Source: BD2-11 sp965221785 (GTDB taxonomy: Bacteria > Gemmatimonadota > Gemmatimonadetes > Longimicrobiales > Gaopeijiaceae). From it: a DNA stretch of 64,000 nucleotides. The position numbers and the translations under genes were made by a program. Location of the stretch: assembly GCA_965221785.1 (NCBI GenBank), contig CBDCSR010000003.1, positions 868,001 to 932,000 on the forward strand. Reading direction: 5' to 3'. The notes under the pieces are model-generated. The model ran no database searches. It was not told the DNA's origin and saw nothing but the letters and a program-made list of their open reading frames with translations. Each line of letters begins with the position of its first letter. Position 1 is the first letter of the stretch. Shown one piece after another: positions 18,926 through 27,423 of this stretch.

Positions 18926-20458
18926 TCAGTGCGTGTGCCCGTGGTCGGCGAGGTCCGCTGCGCCCAGCGACGCGAGGAACACCTGATAGGCGCCGGCAGT
19001 GACCACCTTTTCGCCGCTCGCCACGCCGGTGACGAGGGTCCAGGTTCCGTCGGACGGCCCTGACTCCACCACCCGGCGCTGGAAGCTCTCCCCGCCGACC
19101 TCGACGTAGACGACCCCGAGCCCGTCCTCGTCCTGAATCGCCTCGGACGGGACGGCGACGCCGGTGACCGGCTCTCCCGTGAGCAGCCGCCCCTCGGCCA
19201 GCATGCCCACCTTGAGCCGGCCGTCCTGGTTGGCGATGGCGAAGCGCAGCGGCAAGGTGCGGGTTTCGGGGTCGATGACGGTGCCGGTGGAGACCACCCG
19301 GTCGGTGGTGTAGGTCGCGTCCGCCCCCTCGACCGTGAACCAGGCCTCCCGCACTCCTCCCGCCGCCGCGGCCTCCCGGGCCGGCAGCCGGGCGATGAAC
19401 CAGAGGGTCGCCGGATCGACCACCGTGAAGGCATGCGTGCCCGCTTCCACCTGTTCCCCGGGGGCGACATGGCGCTCCGAAAGGACCCCGCCGATGGGGC
19501 TCCGCAGCGCATAGAGGTGTGCGGCCTCATCGCCCCCCGGCGCCTGGATGCCGCCCACGGCCGCGAACGCCGCGCGCGCCACCTCCAGTTCGTGCCGCGC
19601 CTCCAGCAGGCGGCGTTCCGGGATCGCTTCGGCGGCGAACAGCCGCTCCGCGCGCGCCGCCTCCCGCTCGGCATGCGCCACCCGCACCTGCATGCGCGCG
19701 AACGAATCGTCCAGGCTGGTGGGCGCGATAAGGGCGAGCGTCTGCCCGGCGGCGACCGCATCCCCCGGCGCGGGCGTGGGACCCTGCACCACCACCAGCC
19801 CGGTGACCGGCACGGAGACGTGGGCGAGGCCGTCGGCGGGCGCGACGATCTCGCCGGCCGCCGGAATCGAACGGGGGATGCTGCGCTCCTCTGCGGCCGC
19901 CACCCCGAAGGGCATCACCCACTGCTGCTCCTTGAGCAGCGTGATCAGGCCAGGGGACGCGACATCCTCTTCCGGCACCAGGGCGTCGACGCTTTCGAAG
20001 ACCTCGAGCTCGCCCACCGGGACCGGGTACTCCCGGCCACCGACGGAGAGCGTGAAATCGGCGCGCCAGATTCCCGCCACCGGCAGCACCGGCGCCGTCG
20101 TGAAGACGCCCGACCGGACGGGCGCGGGCATCACGATCTCCTCGCGCGCCCCACCCGGCCCTTCCAGCGCCAGCGTCAGGCTGCCTTCCTCGACAGGCGA
20201 CCAGTCCGCGAGCCAGGTGAGGTGGATCGCCCACACCTCGCCCTCCAGCCCGCGAACGTGCGGCGGATACTCGACGAAGAGTTCGAGCGCGTCGGTCCAG
20301 TGGGTCACCACCGCGCCCCCGGCAAAAACCGGATCGGCTTCCGGCGCAGGGTCGTCCGCGCCCGGACTGCAGGCGATGCAGCAAAGCGCGGCCGCGGTTC
20401 CGGACACCAGCGTGATCCTGGCCTGGCACCCCATCGCAATCCCGACTCCCCTCATCAT
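18926..20458 (-). CDS. RND periplasmic adaptor with extra N-terminal domain, lipoprotein-like
   Basis: About 510 residues. The start is at ATG 20458, overlapping the upstream stop by one base with GGAGG just ahead. The N-terminus ends its hydrophobic stretch in CIACSPG, an imperfect lipobox. Residues ~40-160 form a beta-rich domain not found in classic CusB/CzcB (VTHWTDALELFVEYPPHVRG, FTLSVGGREYPVPVG), perhaps FixH/YtkA-like. The adaptor proper follows: GEIVAPADGLAHVSVPVTG, a helical hairpin with ARAERLFAAEAIPERRLLEA, and the barrel ending VTAGAYQVFLASLG. The final residues are DHGHTH, a small His cluster. It would link the adjacent channel and pump. Confidence 0.9.
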   Translation of the reverse strand: MMRGVGIAMGCQARITLVSGTAAALCCIACSPGADDPAPEADPVFAGGAVVTHWTDALELFVEYPPHVRGLEGEVWAIHLTWLADWSPVEEGSLTLALEGPGGAREEIVMPAPVRSGVFTTAPVLPVAGIWRADFTLSVGGREYPVPVGELEVFESVDALVPEEDVASPGLITLLKEQQWVMPFGVAAAEERSIPRSIPAAGEIVAPADGLAHVSVPVTGLVVVQGPTPAPGDAVAAGQTLALIAPTSLDDSFARMQVRVAHAEREAARAERLFAAEAIPERRLLEARHELEVARAAFAAVGGIQAPGGDEAAHLYALRSPIGGVLSERHVAPGEQVEAGTHAFTVVDPATLWFIARLPAREAAAAGGVREAWFTVEGADATYTTDRVVSTGTVIDPETRTLPLRFAIANQDGRLKVGMLAEGRLLTGEPVTGVAVPSEAIQDEDGLGVVYVEVGGESFQRRVVESGPSDGTWTLVTGVASGEKVVTAGAYQVFLASLGAADLADHGHTH

Positions 20459-21705
20459 CACTCCTCCCCGGGGGCGCCACCCATGGCGCGCAGCAGGTTG
20501 TACCAGGCGATCCAGGCTTCCGCCCGGAGGGTGAGCGCGCTGAGCCGGGCATCCCTGAAGGCCCCCGTCGCGTCCAGGAACTCCACCAGCGTCATCTCGC
20601 CTTCATCGTACGCCACCCTGGCTGCCGAGAGTAGCACCTCGGCCTCGGTCATGATGCCGTCGCCCGTGACCTCCAGACGTTCACGCGCCACCGAGTATCG
20701 GTCGGACGCGTCCACCAGGTCGAGCTCGGCCTGGCGGCGGAGAAGATCCAGGCTCGACGTGGCTGCCGATTCGCGTGCGGCCGCCTCTTCGCGGGCGCCC
20801 CCCGCCCGGTTGAAGATGGGCAAGGGCAGGTCCACCCCCAGCGTCGCGCCCTTGAAGCCGTCGGCGTGCTCCTTGTACGCCAGGCTCAAGGCAGGATTGG
20901 GCACCCACTCCAGGTTCGCGACCCGGTGTTGGGCTCGGGCCGCGTCCAGCTCCCGCGCGGCCGCCTCCAGATCGGGACGTCGGGAGAGGGCATCGAGGGC
21001 GCTCCCGGAGGAGGTGGCGGGCGGAACGCCGATAATCGCATCCGCAGGTCCCAGCTCGTGCACGGAAACTTCCGGAAGGACCAGGGAAGCCAGCAGCCTG
21101 CGGGCGGCGCGGGCGCGCAGCTCCGCGTCCCCTTCATCCCTCTCGGCCTGAATCCGGCCCAGGCGCAGCCGACGGGTCTCGTATCCCGAAATGTCGCCCG
21201 CCTCGAGACGCTGCTCCGCCGCGCGTGTGACCACGTAGATGATCTCCGCGGCCTGTCCGATGGTGCGCTCCGCCTCCTCCGCGAGCCAGGCGCGCACGTA
21301 GGCCTCGCGGACGGCAAAGACCAGCTGCAGCGAGTCGGCTCGAAACCGGGCCCCGGCCCCGGTGATGGCATGGCGGGCAGCCACACTGCGCGCGGTGGTG
21401 CGACCGGGCCACTCGATCCGCTGCATCAGTCCCGCGGTCGTTTCCCAGTAGTCTTCGCCCGAACGACTCAGATCCTCGCGCAGGAACGAGAAGGCGGGGT
21501 TGGCGTAGCTGCGAGACTGGCGCGCCCGTCCCGCGATTCCCGCCGCCTCGGCCCGGGCGATGCGCAGCGCGGGACTGTTCTCGGCGAAAGCCTCCAGCGC
21601 TTCCGCGAGCGTGACCCGCGGCACGCCATCCTGACACTGCAGGGCGAGGGGCGCCGAGGCGAGAACACCCGGCAGGAGGACCACACCGATCCGCGTCAAT
21701 CGCAT
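20458..21705 (-). CDS. TolC-family outer membrane efflux protein (second system)
   Basis: A 415-residue protein with signal peptide (GVVLLPGVLASAPLALQ). Efflux-protein landmarks are LAEALEAFAENSPALRIA, then YANPAFSFLRED, and in the second half SRRPDLEAAARELDAARAQ with VANLEWVPNPALSLAYKEH. The end has DEGEMTLVEFLDATGAFRDA, the usual terminal coiled hairpin. GGGGAGG lies just upstream of ATG 21705. It is the first gene of the channel-adaptor-pump operon running leftward to 15787. Confidence 0.9.
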   Translation of the reverse strand: MRLTRIGVVLLPGVLASAPLALQCQDGVPRVTLAEALEAFAENSPALRIARAEAAGIAGRARQSRSYANPAFSFLREDLSRSGEDYWETTAGLMQRIEWPGRTTARSVAARHAITGAGARFRADSLQLVFAVREAYVRAWLAEEAERTIGQAAEIIYVVTRAAEQRLEAGDISGYETRRLRLGRIQAERDEGDAELRARAARRLLASLVLPEVSVHELGPADAIIGVPPATSSGSALDALSRRPDLEAAARELDAARAQHRVANLEWVPNPALSLAYKEHADGFKGATLGVDLPLPIFNRAGGAREEAAARESAATSSLDLLRRQAELDLVDASDRYSVARERLEVTGDGIMTEAEVLLSAARVAYDEGEMTLVEFLDATGAFRDARLSALTLRAEAWIAWYNLLRAMGGAPGEE

Positions 21706-21805
21706 CTTGCCTCCCCGGGGAGTTCACCGCTCGGACCTCAGCAAGGATCATATGGCCTCGGGACGGACCGGCGAAACGGCGGGACCTCCGGCCGCCGGTG
21801 CGCCC

Positions 21806-22726
21806 CTATCCTCCCAGCGCCGCCCTGGCTGCGGCCACCGCGGACGCCGCGTAGCCGCCCCCGAAGAGCCGCGCGTGCACCAGTAGCGGGTAGAGCTGGT
21901 ACGCGGGCCGCCGTCGCAGATAGCCGGACTGGAGGGGCCAGGCGTCGGCGTAGGCCTCGCGGAAGGCCCCGGAGAACCCGCCGAACAGGTCGGCCATGGC
22001 CAGGTCCACCTCGCGGTGACCGACGTACACCGCCGGATCGATGAGCACGGGCCCGCCGCTCCGGGCGAACAGCACGTTGCCCGACCAGAGGTCGCCGTGG
22101 AGGAGGGAAGGGCCGTCGGCCGCCGCCGCCGGACCGAGGAGTTCGTCCGCGCGCTCCGCCACGGCCACGACGATGCTCGCCTCGGCCGCCGATAGAGCGC
22201 CCCGCGCGCGCAAATCCCTCGCCAGCGGACGGATGCGCCGCTCCGCCCAGAAGCCGGCCCAGTCGCCGCTCCACCCGTTCGGCTGCGGCAGAGATCCGAT
22301 CAGGTTGTCGTCGTGCCACCCGAAGCGGGCCCCGGGCCCTCCCGGGCCTGTATCCCGGTGCAGCGAGGCCAGCTCCCGGCCCAGCCGCATCCAGCCCGCT
22401 CTGCCGGCCCGGCCCTCCTCGATCCATTCGAGCAGCAGCCAGGCGACCTCGTCCCCGGGCCCGCTCGCGGCGATGACCGACGGCACCCGCACGGCGTGCG
22501 AGACCCCCAGCGCCGCCAGGCCCTCGGCCTCCACGCCGAAGAAGCGGTGGTCCGCCCGCCGGTTCCACTTCAGGAAGAAGTCGCCCCGGGTGGTGCGGAG
22601 GGCGGTGCCCTGGTTGATGCAGCCGCCCCCGACGGGCCGAGCACTCAGGACGTCGGTGGAATCCAGGCCGATCGCGCGACAGGCGCGCTCCACCGCGATT
22701 GCGGCCTGTCCCCGGCCTGGCTCCAC
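21806..22726 (-). CDS. Fructosamine kinase family protein
   Basis: A 306-residue protein with the aminoglycoside-phosphotransferase/fructosamine-kinase fold. It shows the VGGGCINQGTALRT nucleotide loop, FFLKWN with the ATP-binding Lys, WLLLEWIEEG hinge, LLHGDLWSGNVLF catalytic loop and VLIDPAVYVGHREVDLAM metal-binding Asp. These match fructosamine-3-kinase-related proteins, which phosphorylate ketosamines on glycated proteins so that they break down. Bacterial members act on ribulosamines or erythrulosamines. The gene stands between the metal operon and the MerR-like gene without clear functional linkage. Confidence 0.88.
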   Translation of the reverse strand: MEPGRGQAAIAVERACRAIGLDSTDVLSARPVGGGCINQGTALRTTRGDFFLKWNRRADHRFFGVEAEGLAALGVSHAVRVPSVIAASGPGDEVAWLLLEWIEEGRAGRAGWMRLGRELASLHRDTGPGGPGARFGWHDDNLIGSLPQPNGWSGDWAGFWAERRIRPLARDLRARGALSAAEASIVVAVAERADELLGPAAAADGPSLLHGDLWSGNVLFARSGGPVLIDPAVYVGHREVDLAMADLFGGFSGAFREAYADAWPLQSGYLRRRPAYQLYPLLVHARLFGGGYAASAVAAARAALGG

Positions 22727-22760
22727 GCCTGCAGGTCCCGCTTTCCGCCGGCTGCTGCGC

Positions 22761-23546
22761 CTACTCCTCGAGGTCGTCCGAGTTTCCTTCCCCCAGCGGG
22801 TTGCGGCTCTCCAGCACCTGCCGCAGCAGGCGGCCGGCGACGCGCAGAAGGAAGGCGTCCTCGTCCGCCATGCCCCGGACCGAGAGCCGGATGTCGGACG
22901 TCACCTCGACCTGCGACCAGGTGTCGACTGCGTCCGCGGCGCGCTCGCGACGGGCGTGGGAGCGAAGCTCATTCAGCACCCAGGACAGCTGGTGCGCGAG
23001 CGTATCGGCGTCCTCGTCCGGTTGGCGAGGTGCCTCCTCCCGGGGTCCGAGCTCATCCATCGCCCGCGGCTCGCGCACCCAGTCTTCATCGAGCTCCGGA
23101 GGCGCCTGCGCCCGGAGTTCCAGGCTCTGGCCCTCGTAGACGCGGGTAATTGGAGACCTGGCAGCCGGCTCGGGCCGCGCGTCCAGGAGCCGTGCCCTGA
23201 GCGCGGCCACGCGATCGACCATGGAACGTTGCTCGACGGATGAGAGTGAGACGATGTCAGGGGTGATCGGGGTGTCGCCGGCGGCGACGCTCGCGACCAG
23301 CCCGGGGGGCAGGGCCTCGAACAGCTCGCGCAGGTTGCCCAGGGAAACGGGCCGGATCTCGCTCTCGGCCTCCGCCTCGCGTACACGCCGGATGAAGAGC
23401 AGTCGATCCCGCACCAACTCGGGATAGCGGGTGCGCGGCCCTCGCCGCCCCACCCGCGGCAGCAGGCCCTCCTGCACGTAGTACGCGATCGTCCTCCGGC
23501 CAAAGCCGGTGTCGCGCTCCAGTTCGCTCGTGGTGTAGCTGCCCAT
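22761..23546 (-). CDS. MerR-like winged-helix regulator
   Basis: 261 residues from ATG 23546. The ORF extends 30 codons further upstream but only the part from MGSYTTSELERDTGF resembles the family. That N-terminus is a MerR-type helix-turn-helix: TTSELERDTGFGRRTIAYYVQEGLL, then GRRGPRTRYPELVRDRLLFIRRVREAE, about residues 1-75. The remainder is an acidic helical region with no recognised ligand domain. It is divergent from the ARPP-1-like gene, and the ~150-bp space between them holds a strong promoter and repeated ACTGGT motifs, so it probably controls that gene and perhaps itself (inference). Confidence 0.75.
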   Translation of the reverse strand: MGSYTTSELERDTGFGRRTIAYYVQEGLLPRVGRRGPRTRYPELVRDRLLFIRRVREAEAESEIRPVSLGNLRELFEALPPGLVASVAAGDTPITPDIVSLSSVEQRSMVDRVAALRARLLDARPEPAARSPITRVYEGQSLELRAQAPPELDEDWVREPRAMDELGPREEAPRQPDEDADTLAHQLSWVLNELRSHARRERAADAVDTWSQVEVTSDIRLSVRGMADEDAFLLRVAGRLLRQVLESRNPLGEGNSDDLEE

Positions 23547-23583
23547 TCTCTGCCTCTCAGGCCGGTGCCGTCCTGGTTCCCGT

Positions 23584-23664
23584 CTGGTAGTGTCGTTTAC
23601 TGGTATTAGCTGATAAATACTGTTGACATGCGCCAACTGGTCTCTTATACTGATGTCAACTGGT
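23584..23664 (+). promoter_or_regulatory. Candidate operator repeats upstream of the ARPP-1-like gene
   Basis: Three ACTGGT hexamers occur at 23599-23604, 23636-23641 and 23659-23664. The last two lie in longer matches (CAACTGGT at 23634-23641 and 23657-23664). They overlap the spacer and the region just after the -10 box, a usual place for a repressor or MerR-type activator to bind. This is an AT-richer patch than its surroundings. Confidence 0.45.
23623..23651 (+). promoter_or_regulatory. Sigma70-type promoter TTGACA-17-TATACT
   Basis: TTGACA at 23623-23628 and TATACT at 23646-23651 are separated by 17 bp. This is an almost perfect vegetative promoter, rare in such GC-rich DNA. Transcription would start near 23658, leaving a ~38-nt leader with AAAGGAGAG before ATG 23696. 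Confidence 0.75.
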
Positions 23665-23695
23665 GATTACTGACAACATAAAAGGAGAGACGATC

Positions 23696-24751
23696 ATGCG
23701 CCATCCACCCCCTGCCGAGTCCGCCGCCCGCACTGCCGAATCCCCCGTCGCCAGCGCGAGGACCGCGCTCTCCAGCCTGTCGATCGGAACGCCCACGCAC
23801 TTCGCCGGCCTGACCGTCTTCCCGCTGACGTCGGATCTGGCGAGTTCCGTCCGCTATCTGCTCCTCGAGGAAGGCCTGCGCACAGGGCTGGTCTCGGTCC
23901 GGGAGGTGGACAAGGGGGGCAGCGTCCCCAATCTCGCGGTCGAGAACCGCTCGGACGCCGACGTGCTCATCGTCGACGGCGAGGAGCTGGTGGGGGCCAA
24001 GCAGAACCGGATCGCCAACCTCACCCTGCTGGTTCCGGCCGAGCGCACCACCACCATCCCGGTGTCGTGCGTGGAGGCCGGACGCTGGGGCTACAGCCGG
24101 CCCGACTTCGACGTGACCGAGCGGGTGCAGTACAGCCGCGGGCGTGCGGCGAGACTCCACAGCGTGCAGGCATCGATGCGCAGCACCGGAACCCGCCGCT
24201 CCGACCAGGGCGCGGTGTGGGATGCCCTGAGCGAGAAGGCGGCCCGCATGGAGGTGCACTCCCCGACCGAGGCGATGAGCGCGATCTACGAGCACCACGG
24301 AGCCACACTGGACGACTACGTCGAGAGGCTGTCCCTGAATGACGATCAGATCGGCGCCATCTTCGTCACCGGCACCCGGCAGTTTGGTATGGATCTCTTC
24401 GACAGGCACGAGACCTTCGCGGCCTTCCTTCCGAAGCTGGTGCGCAGCTACGCCATCGACGCGATGGAGCGACCGACCGACCGCGACCGGGCGGCCGGGC
24501 CGAAGCACGCGTACGCTTTCGTCGACCGTCTGCGGGAGGGGACATTCGATGTCCACCCGGCCGTCGCGCTGGGGCACGACGTCGGGGTGGTGGCGAGGGG
24601 CGCGATCGCGGGAGCACTGGTCCACCAGGAGACGGCCCTGCACCTGACCGCCTTCTCCGAGCCCACGCGCAACACCGAGGACCATCCCCGGGCGTACCCG
24701 AGCTATCGCCAGCGGCGGGAATCGCTCCGGCGCCGGCGCGACCGGGAGTAG
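23696..24751 (+). CDS. ARPP-1-like domain protein
   Basis: A 351-residue cytosolic protein. GGAGAG lies 6-7 bases before ATG 23696. The conserved core reads FAGLTVFPL, LLLEEGLRTGLVSVREV, GGSVPNLAVENRSDADVLI, DGEELVGAKQNRIANL and IPVSCVEAGRWGY. This is the pattern of the ARPP-1 domain (ARG and rhodanese-phosphatase-associated protein), whose biochemical function is unknown. The remainder is helical, ending in a basic tail. It has its own strong promoter next to a divergent MerR-like gene, which suggests inducible expression. Confidence 0.75.
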   Translation: MRHPPPAESAARTAESPVASARTALSSLSIGTPTHFAGLTVFPLTSDLASSVRYLLLEEGLRTGLVSVREVDKGGSVPNLAVENRSDADVLIVDGEELVGAKQNRIANLTLLVPAERTTTIPVSCVEAGRWGYSRPDFDVTERVQYSRGRAARLHSVQASMRSTGTRRSDQGAVWDALSEKAARMEVHSPTEAMSAIYEHHGATLDDYVERLSLNDDQIGAIFVTGTRQFGMDLFDRHETFAAFLPKLVRSYAIDAMERPTDRDRAAGPKHAYAFVDRLREGTFDVHPAVALGHDVGVVARGAIAGALVHQETALHLTAFSEPTRNTEDHPRAYPSYRQRRESLRRRRDRE

Positions 24752-24853
24752 GCTTCGGGCGCATCGATCGACCTTGCTCGGCAAGCTGCCCGCGCCCTAT
24801 CTCCAGAGGTGCCATCCCGGCACCCCGGAACAACAACGCGGAAGCGGACACCG

Positions 24854-25582
24854 ATGACCAGGACGCCCCAACCTCGGACGGTTCCCCCGGCCGGCGCTGT
24901 CGTGGCGTCCGTCGTCACGCTCGCCCTCGCCTGCGGGGCCGACAACGGCATCGGACCCGACCTGCCGCAGGTTCCGGAGTGGATCCGGTTGCCGACCGAG
25001 TCGGGGTCCGGCGTGAGCATCGCCGTCGTGCGCCCGGAGACCACTCCCATGGGCGTCGTGGTGGCGTTCCCATGGGGCGCGGGCGATGCGAGCCTCCTGC
25101 TGGGGCTGATCGACTCGTACTGGGATCAGGCGGCGCCGGCGGCGGGATATGCGGTCGTGGGCGTGGAGACGTACGGCCCGGACCTGGATGAGGACGCGGC
25201 GACCGTGATGTCCGCCGTGATGGGCTGGATCGACGAGAACTTTGCGGGTGCATCCGCCGACATCGTCATGACGGGCGCGTCCGCGGGCGGGATCGGGGTA
25301 TTCCATGCGGCGCTTGCGGTCCCGGACCGGGTCGGAGGCATCATCGCCATGCCGGGGCGCTACGCGGGCGAGGGCTCGCTGGAATCGCTGGCCGGGACGC
25401 CCGTCTGGATGATGGTGGGCGAGGGCGACGCCCGCTGGGTCGAAGGGTCGGAGACCACGGCGGAGCGCCTGCAGGACGCGGGAGCGGACGTCACCCTCGA
25501 CATCCTCGCGGGGCAGGGCCATGTGCTGATCGTCGCGCAGGATGCGCTCGTGCAGTGGATGGAGGGGAGGCGGACGCCATGA
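24854..25582 (+). CDS. Lipoprotein alpha/beta hydrolase
   Basis: A 242-residue protein from ATG 24854. The signal peptide ends in LALAC, a good lipobox. The hydrolase signature is the nucleophile elbow TGASAGGIGVFHAAL (near residue 140), a GxSxGG form typical of esterase/phospholipase-like exported hydrolases. A C-terminal GQGHVLIV gives the catalytic His; VGEGDARWV may supply the acid. The following transporter gene overlaps by four bases (ATGA), suggesting the enzyme releases a compound that the carrier takes up (inference). Confidence 0.82.
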   Translation: MTRTPQPRTVPPAGAVVASVVTLALACGADNGIGPDLPQVPEWIRLPTESGSGVSIAVVRPETTPMGVVVAFPWGAGDASLLLGLIDSYWDQAAPAAGYAVVGVETYGPDLDEDAATVMSAVMGWIDENFAGASADIVMTGASAGGIGVFHAALAVPDRVGGIIAMPGRYAGEGSLESLAGTPVWMMVGEGDARWVEGSETTAERLQDAGADVTLDILAGQGHVLIVAQDALVQWMEGRRTP

Positions 25583-26955
25583 GGCTTCGGGTTCCCCATC
25601 CCCTGGTCCTGCTGACGGCCGGCGTGGTTCTCGCCGCCGCCGCCAGCTATCTGCTCCCCGCCGGCGAGTACGAGCGCCGCGACGACGAAGCCACCGGGCG
25701 CGTCGTGGTGGTCGCGGGCACATACCACGAGGTCGAGCCCAATCCGGTGAACCTCTTCGAGGCCATGGTCTCGCTTCCGCGCGGAATGATCGACGCGGCC
25801 GAGATCATCTTCCTCGTCTTCCTGATCGGGGGCGCCTTCACGGTCGTGGACGCGACCGGCGCGCTCCGGCGGGGAGTGACGTCGCTGACGAGAGCGCTGC
25901 GGGGGCGGGATCTGCTCATCATCCCGGTGGTGGCCGTCCCCTTCGCCATCGGCGGCGTCGTCCAGAACCTGCAGGAGGAGATCATCCCGCTGATCCCCGT
26001 GCTGCTGCTCCTCACCCGCCGGCTCGGCTTCAACGCGATGGTGGCCGTGGCGATGAGCGCCGGTGCCGCGTTCGTGGGTTCCGCCTTCAGTCCCATCAAC
26101 CCCTTCCAGGTGGCGATCGCGCAACAGCTCGCGGAGCTGCCGCTGGCCTCGGGCGCCCTGTTCCGGATCGTGTTTCTGTTGATCGCGCTCGCGTTCTGGA
26201 TCGCAATGACCATGCACTATGCGCACCGTACGCGTGATCGAGGCCGGACCGGGAACCGGGCAGGGGCCGGGATCGAGGAGCCGGCGGAGGGCGGCGATGG
26301 AGCCGAAGGCGTGCGCGTCTCGGACTGGGGAATCTTCGCGTTGGTGGGAGCGGCCTTCCTCCTGGCGGTCATCGGCATGCTGCTGTGGGGCTGGGGCTTC
26401 AACGAGCTCTCGGCGGCCTTCTTCATCATGGGCGTGATCGTGGGCCTGCTGGCGAGGCTCGGCGTGGACGGCACGACCGAGGCCTACCTGCGCGGCTTCC
26501 GCGAGATGACCTTCGCGGCGCTGCTGATCGGGTTCGCGCGCGCGATCTACGTGGTGCTGCAGGACGGCCGCGTCGTCGACACCATCGTGCACGGGCTGTT
26601 TACGCCCCTGGAGGGCCTCCCCGTGCTGGCCTCCGCCTTCGGGATGGTGGCGGCCCAGGCGGCGATCCACGTGCCCGTCCCCAGCGTGAGCGGACAGGCG
26701 GTTCTGACCATGCCGGTGCTGGTGCCCCTCTCCGACCTGCTCGGCATGTCACGCCAGGTGACCGTGCTGGCGTACCAGTACGGGGCGGGGCTGTGCGAGC
26801 TGCTGACTCCCACCAACGGCGCGCTGATGGCGATCCTGGCGTCGGCAAAGATCCGCTACGAGGACTGGATCCGCTACGTGGGGCCGCTCTACCTGGGGCT
26901 GGTCGCGATCGGCATGGTGGCCATCTGGATGGCGTTGGCGATCGGGCTGGAGTGA
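25579..26955 (+). CDS. YfcC/DcuC-like membrane carrier
   Basis: A 458-residue polytopic membrane protein with about 12 TM segments, starting at ATG 25579 inside the hydrolase stop. Hallmarks of the YfcC (C4-dicarboxylate/basic amino-acid antiporter-like) family include SYLLPAGEYERRDDEATGR, EIIFLVFLIGGAFTVVDATGA, GVVQNLQEEIIPLIPV and GSAFSPINPFQVAIAQ. The second half repeats this with VPVPSVSGQAVLTMPVLVPL and PTNGALMAIL. Actual cargo is unknown for most members. Coupling to an exported hydrolase suggests uptake of its product. Confidence 0.87.
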   Translation: MRLRVPHPLVLLTAGVVLAAAASYLLPAGEYERRDDEATGRVVVVAGTYHEVEPNPVNLFEAMVSLPRGMIDAAEIIFLVFLIGGAFTVVDATGALRRGVTSLTRALRGRDLLIIPVVAVPFAIGGVVQNLQEEIIPLIPVLLLLTRRLGFNAMVAVAMSAGAAFVGSAFSPINPFQVAIAQQLAELPLASGALFRIVFLLIALAFWIAMTMHYAHRTRDRGRTGNRAGAGIEEPAEGGDGAEGVRVSDWGIFALVGAAFLLAVIGMLLWGWGFNELSAAFFIMGVIVGLLARLGVDGTTEAYLRGFREMTFAALLIGFARAIYVVLQDGRVVDTIVHGLFTPLEGLPVLASAFGMVAAQAAIHVPVPSVSGQAVLTMPVLVPLSDLLGMSRQVTVLAYQYGAGLCELLTPTNGALMAILASAKIRYEDWIRYVGPLYLGLVAIGMVAIWMALAIGLE

Positions 26956-26997
26956 TCTTACTCTCCCCTCACACCACCGAATACTGGAGATCGATTC

Positions 26998-27396
26998 ATG
27001 GCTGAAGGCCGCAGTGATCAGGAGAAGGCGATGGTGGCCGCCGCAATGCTCGCGGCCCGGTATCTCGACGCCGCTCTCCGATCCGGGATGGGAAAGAAGG
27101 AGATCGACGCTGCGCTCGCGCAGGTCGCGCGTGATTCGGGGATCTCCGAGATCTGGATCACCGACGAGCGTGGACGGATCGTGTTCGGGAGCGGCGACGT
27201 GGAGTTCACGTTTCCGGGCGATCCCGGGGACGACGGTCAGGCGGCGCCCTTCGCCGCGCTCCTGCTGGGCACCGAGTCGGTCGTCATTCAGCAGCCACGG
27301 CCTCGTGAACTCGACGCGGCGGTCTTCCGGTATGCAGGGGTTGCGGGGGTGGATCAGCCCCGGATCGTCCAGGTGGGGATGGCCCGGAAAGGATGA
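26998..27396 (+). CDS. Small cache/PAS-like domain protein
   Basis: A 132-residue soluble protein. It begins with a helix (KAMVAAAMLAARYLDAALRSG) and continues with DSGISEIWITDERGRIVFGSG. That resembles the first strands of extracellular sensor (cache-like) domains, though there is no signal peptide or membrane segment. The last strand is QPRIVQVGMAR. No output domain is attached. Function is not known; it could be a stand-alone ligand-binding protein for the carrier upstream, 42 bp away. Confidence 0.55.
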   Translation: MAEGRSDQEKAMVAAAMLAARYLDAALRSGMGKKEIDAALAQVARDSGISEIWITDERGRIVFGSGDVEFTFPGDPGDDGQAAPFAALLLGTESVVIQQPRPRELDAAVFRYAGVAGVDQPRIVQVGMARKG

Positions 27397-27423
27397 GGTA
27401 GCGGAGAGCCCGCGCCGGGGCTG

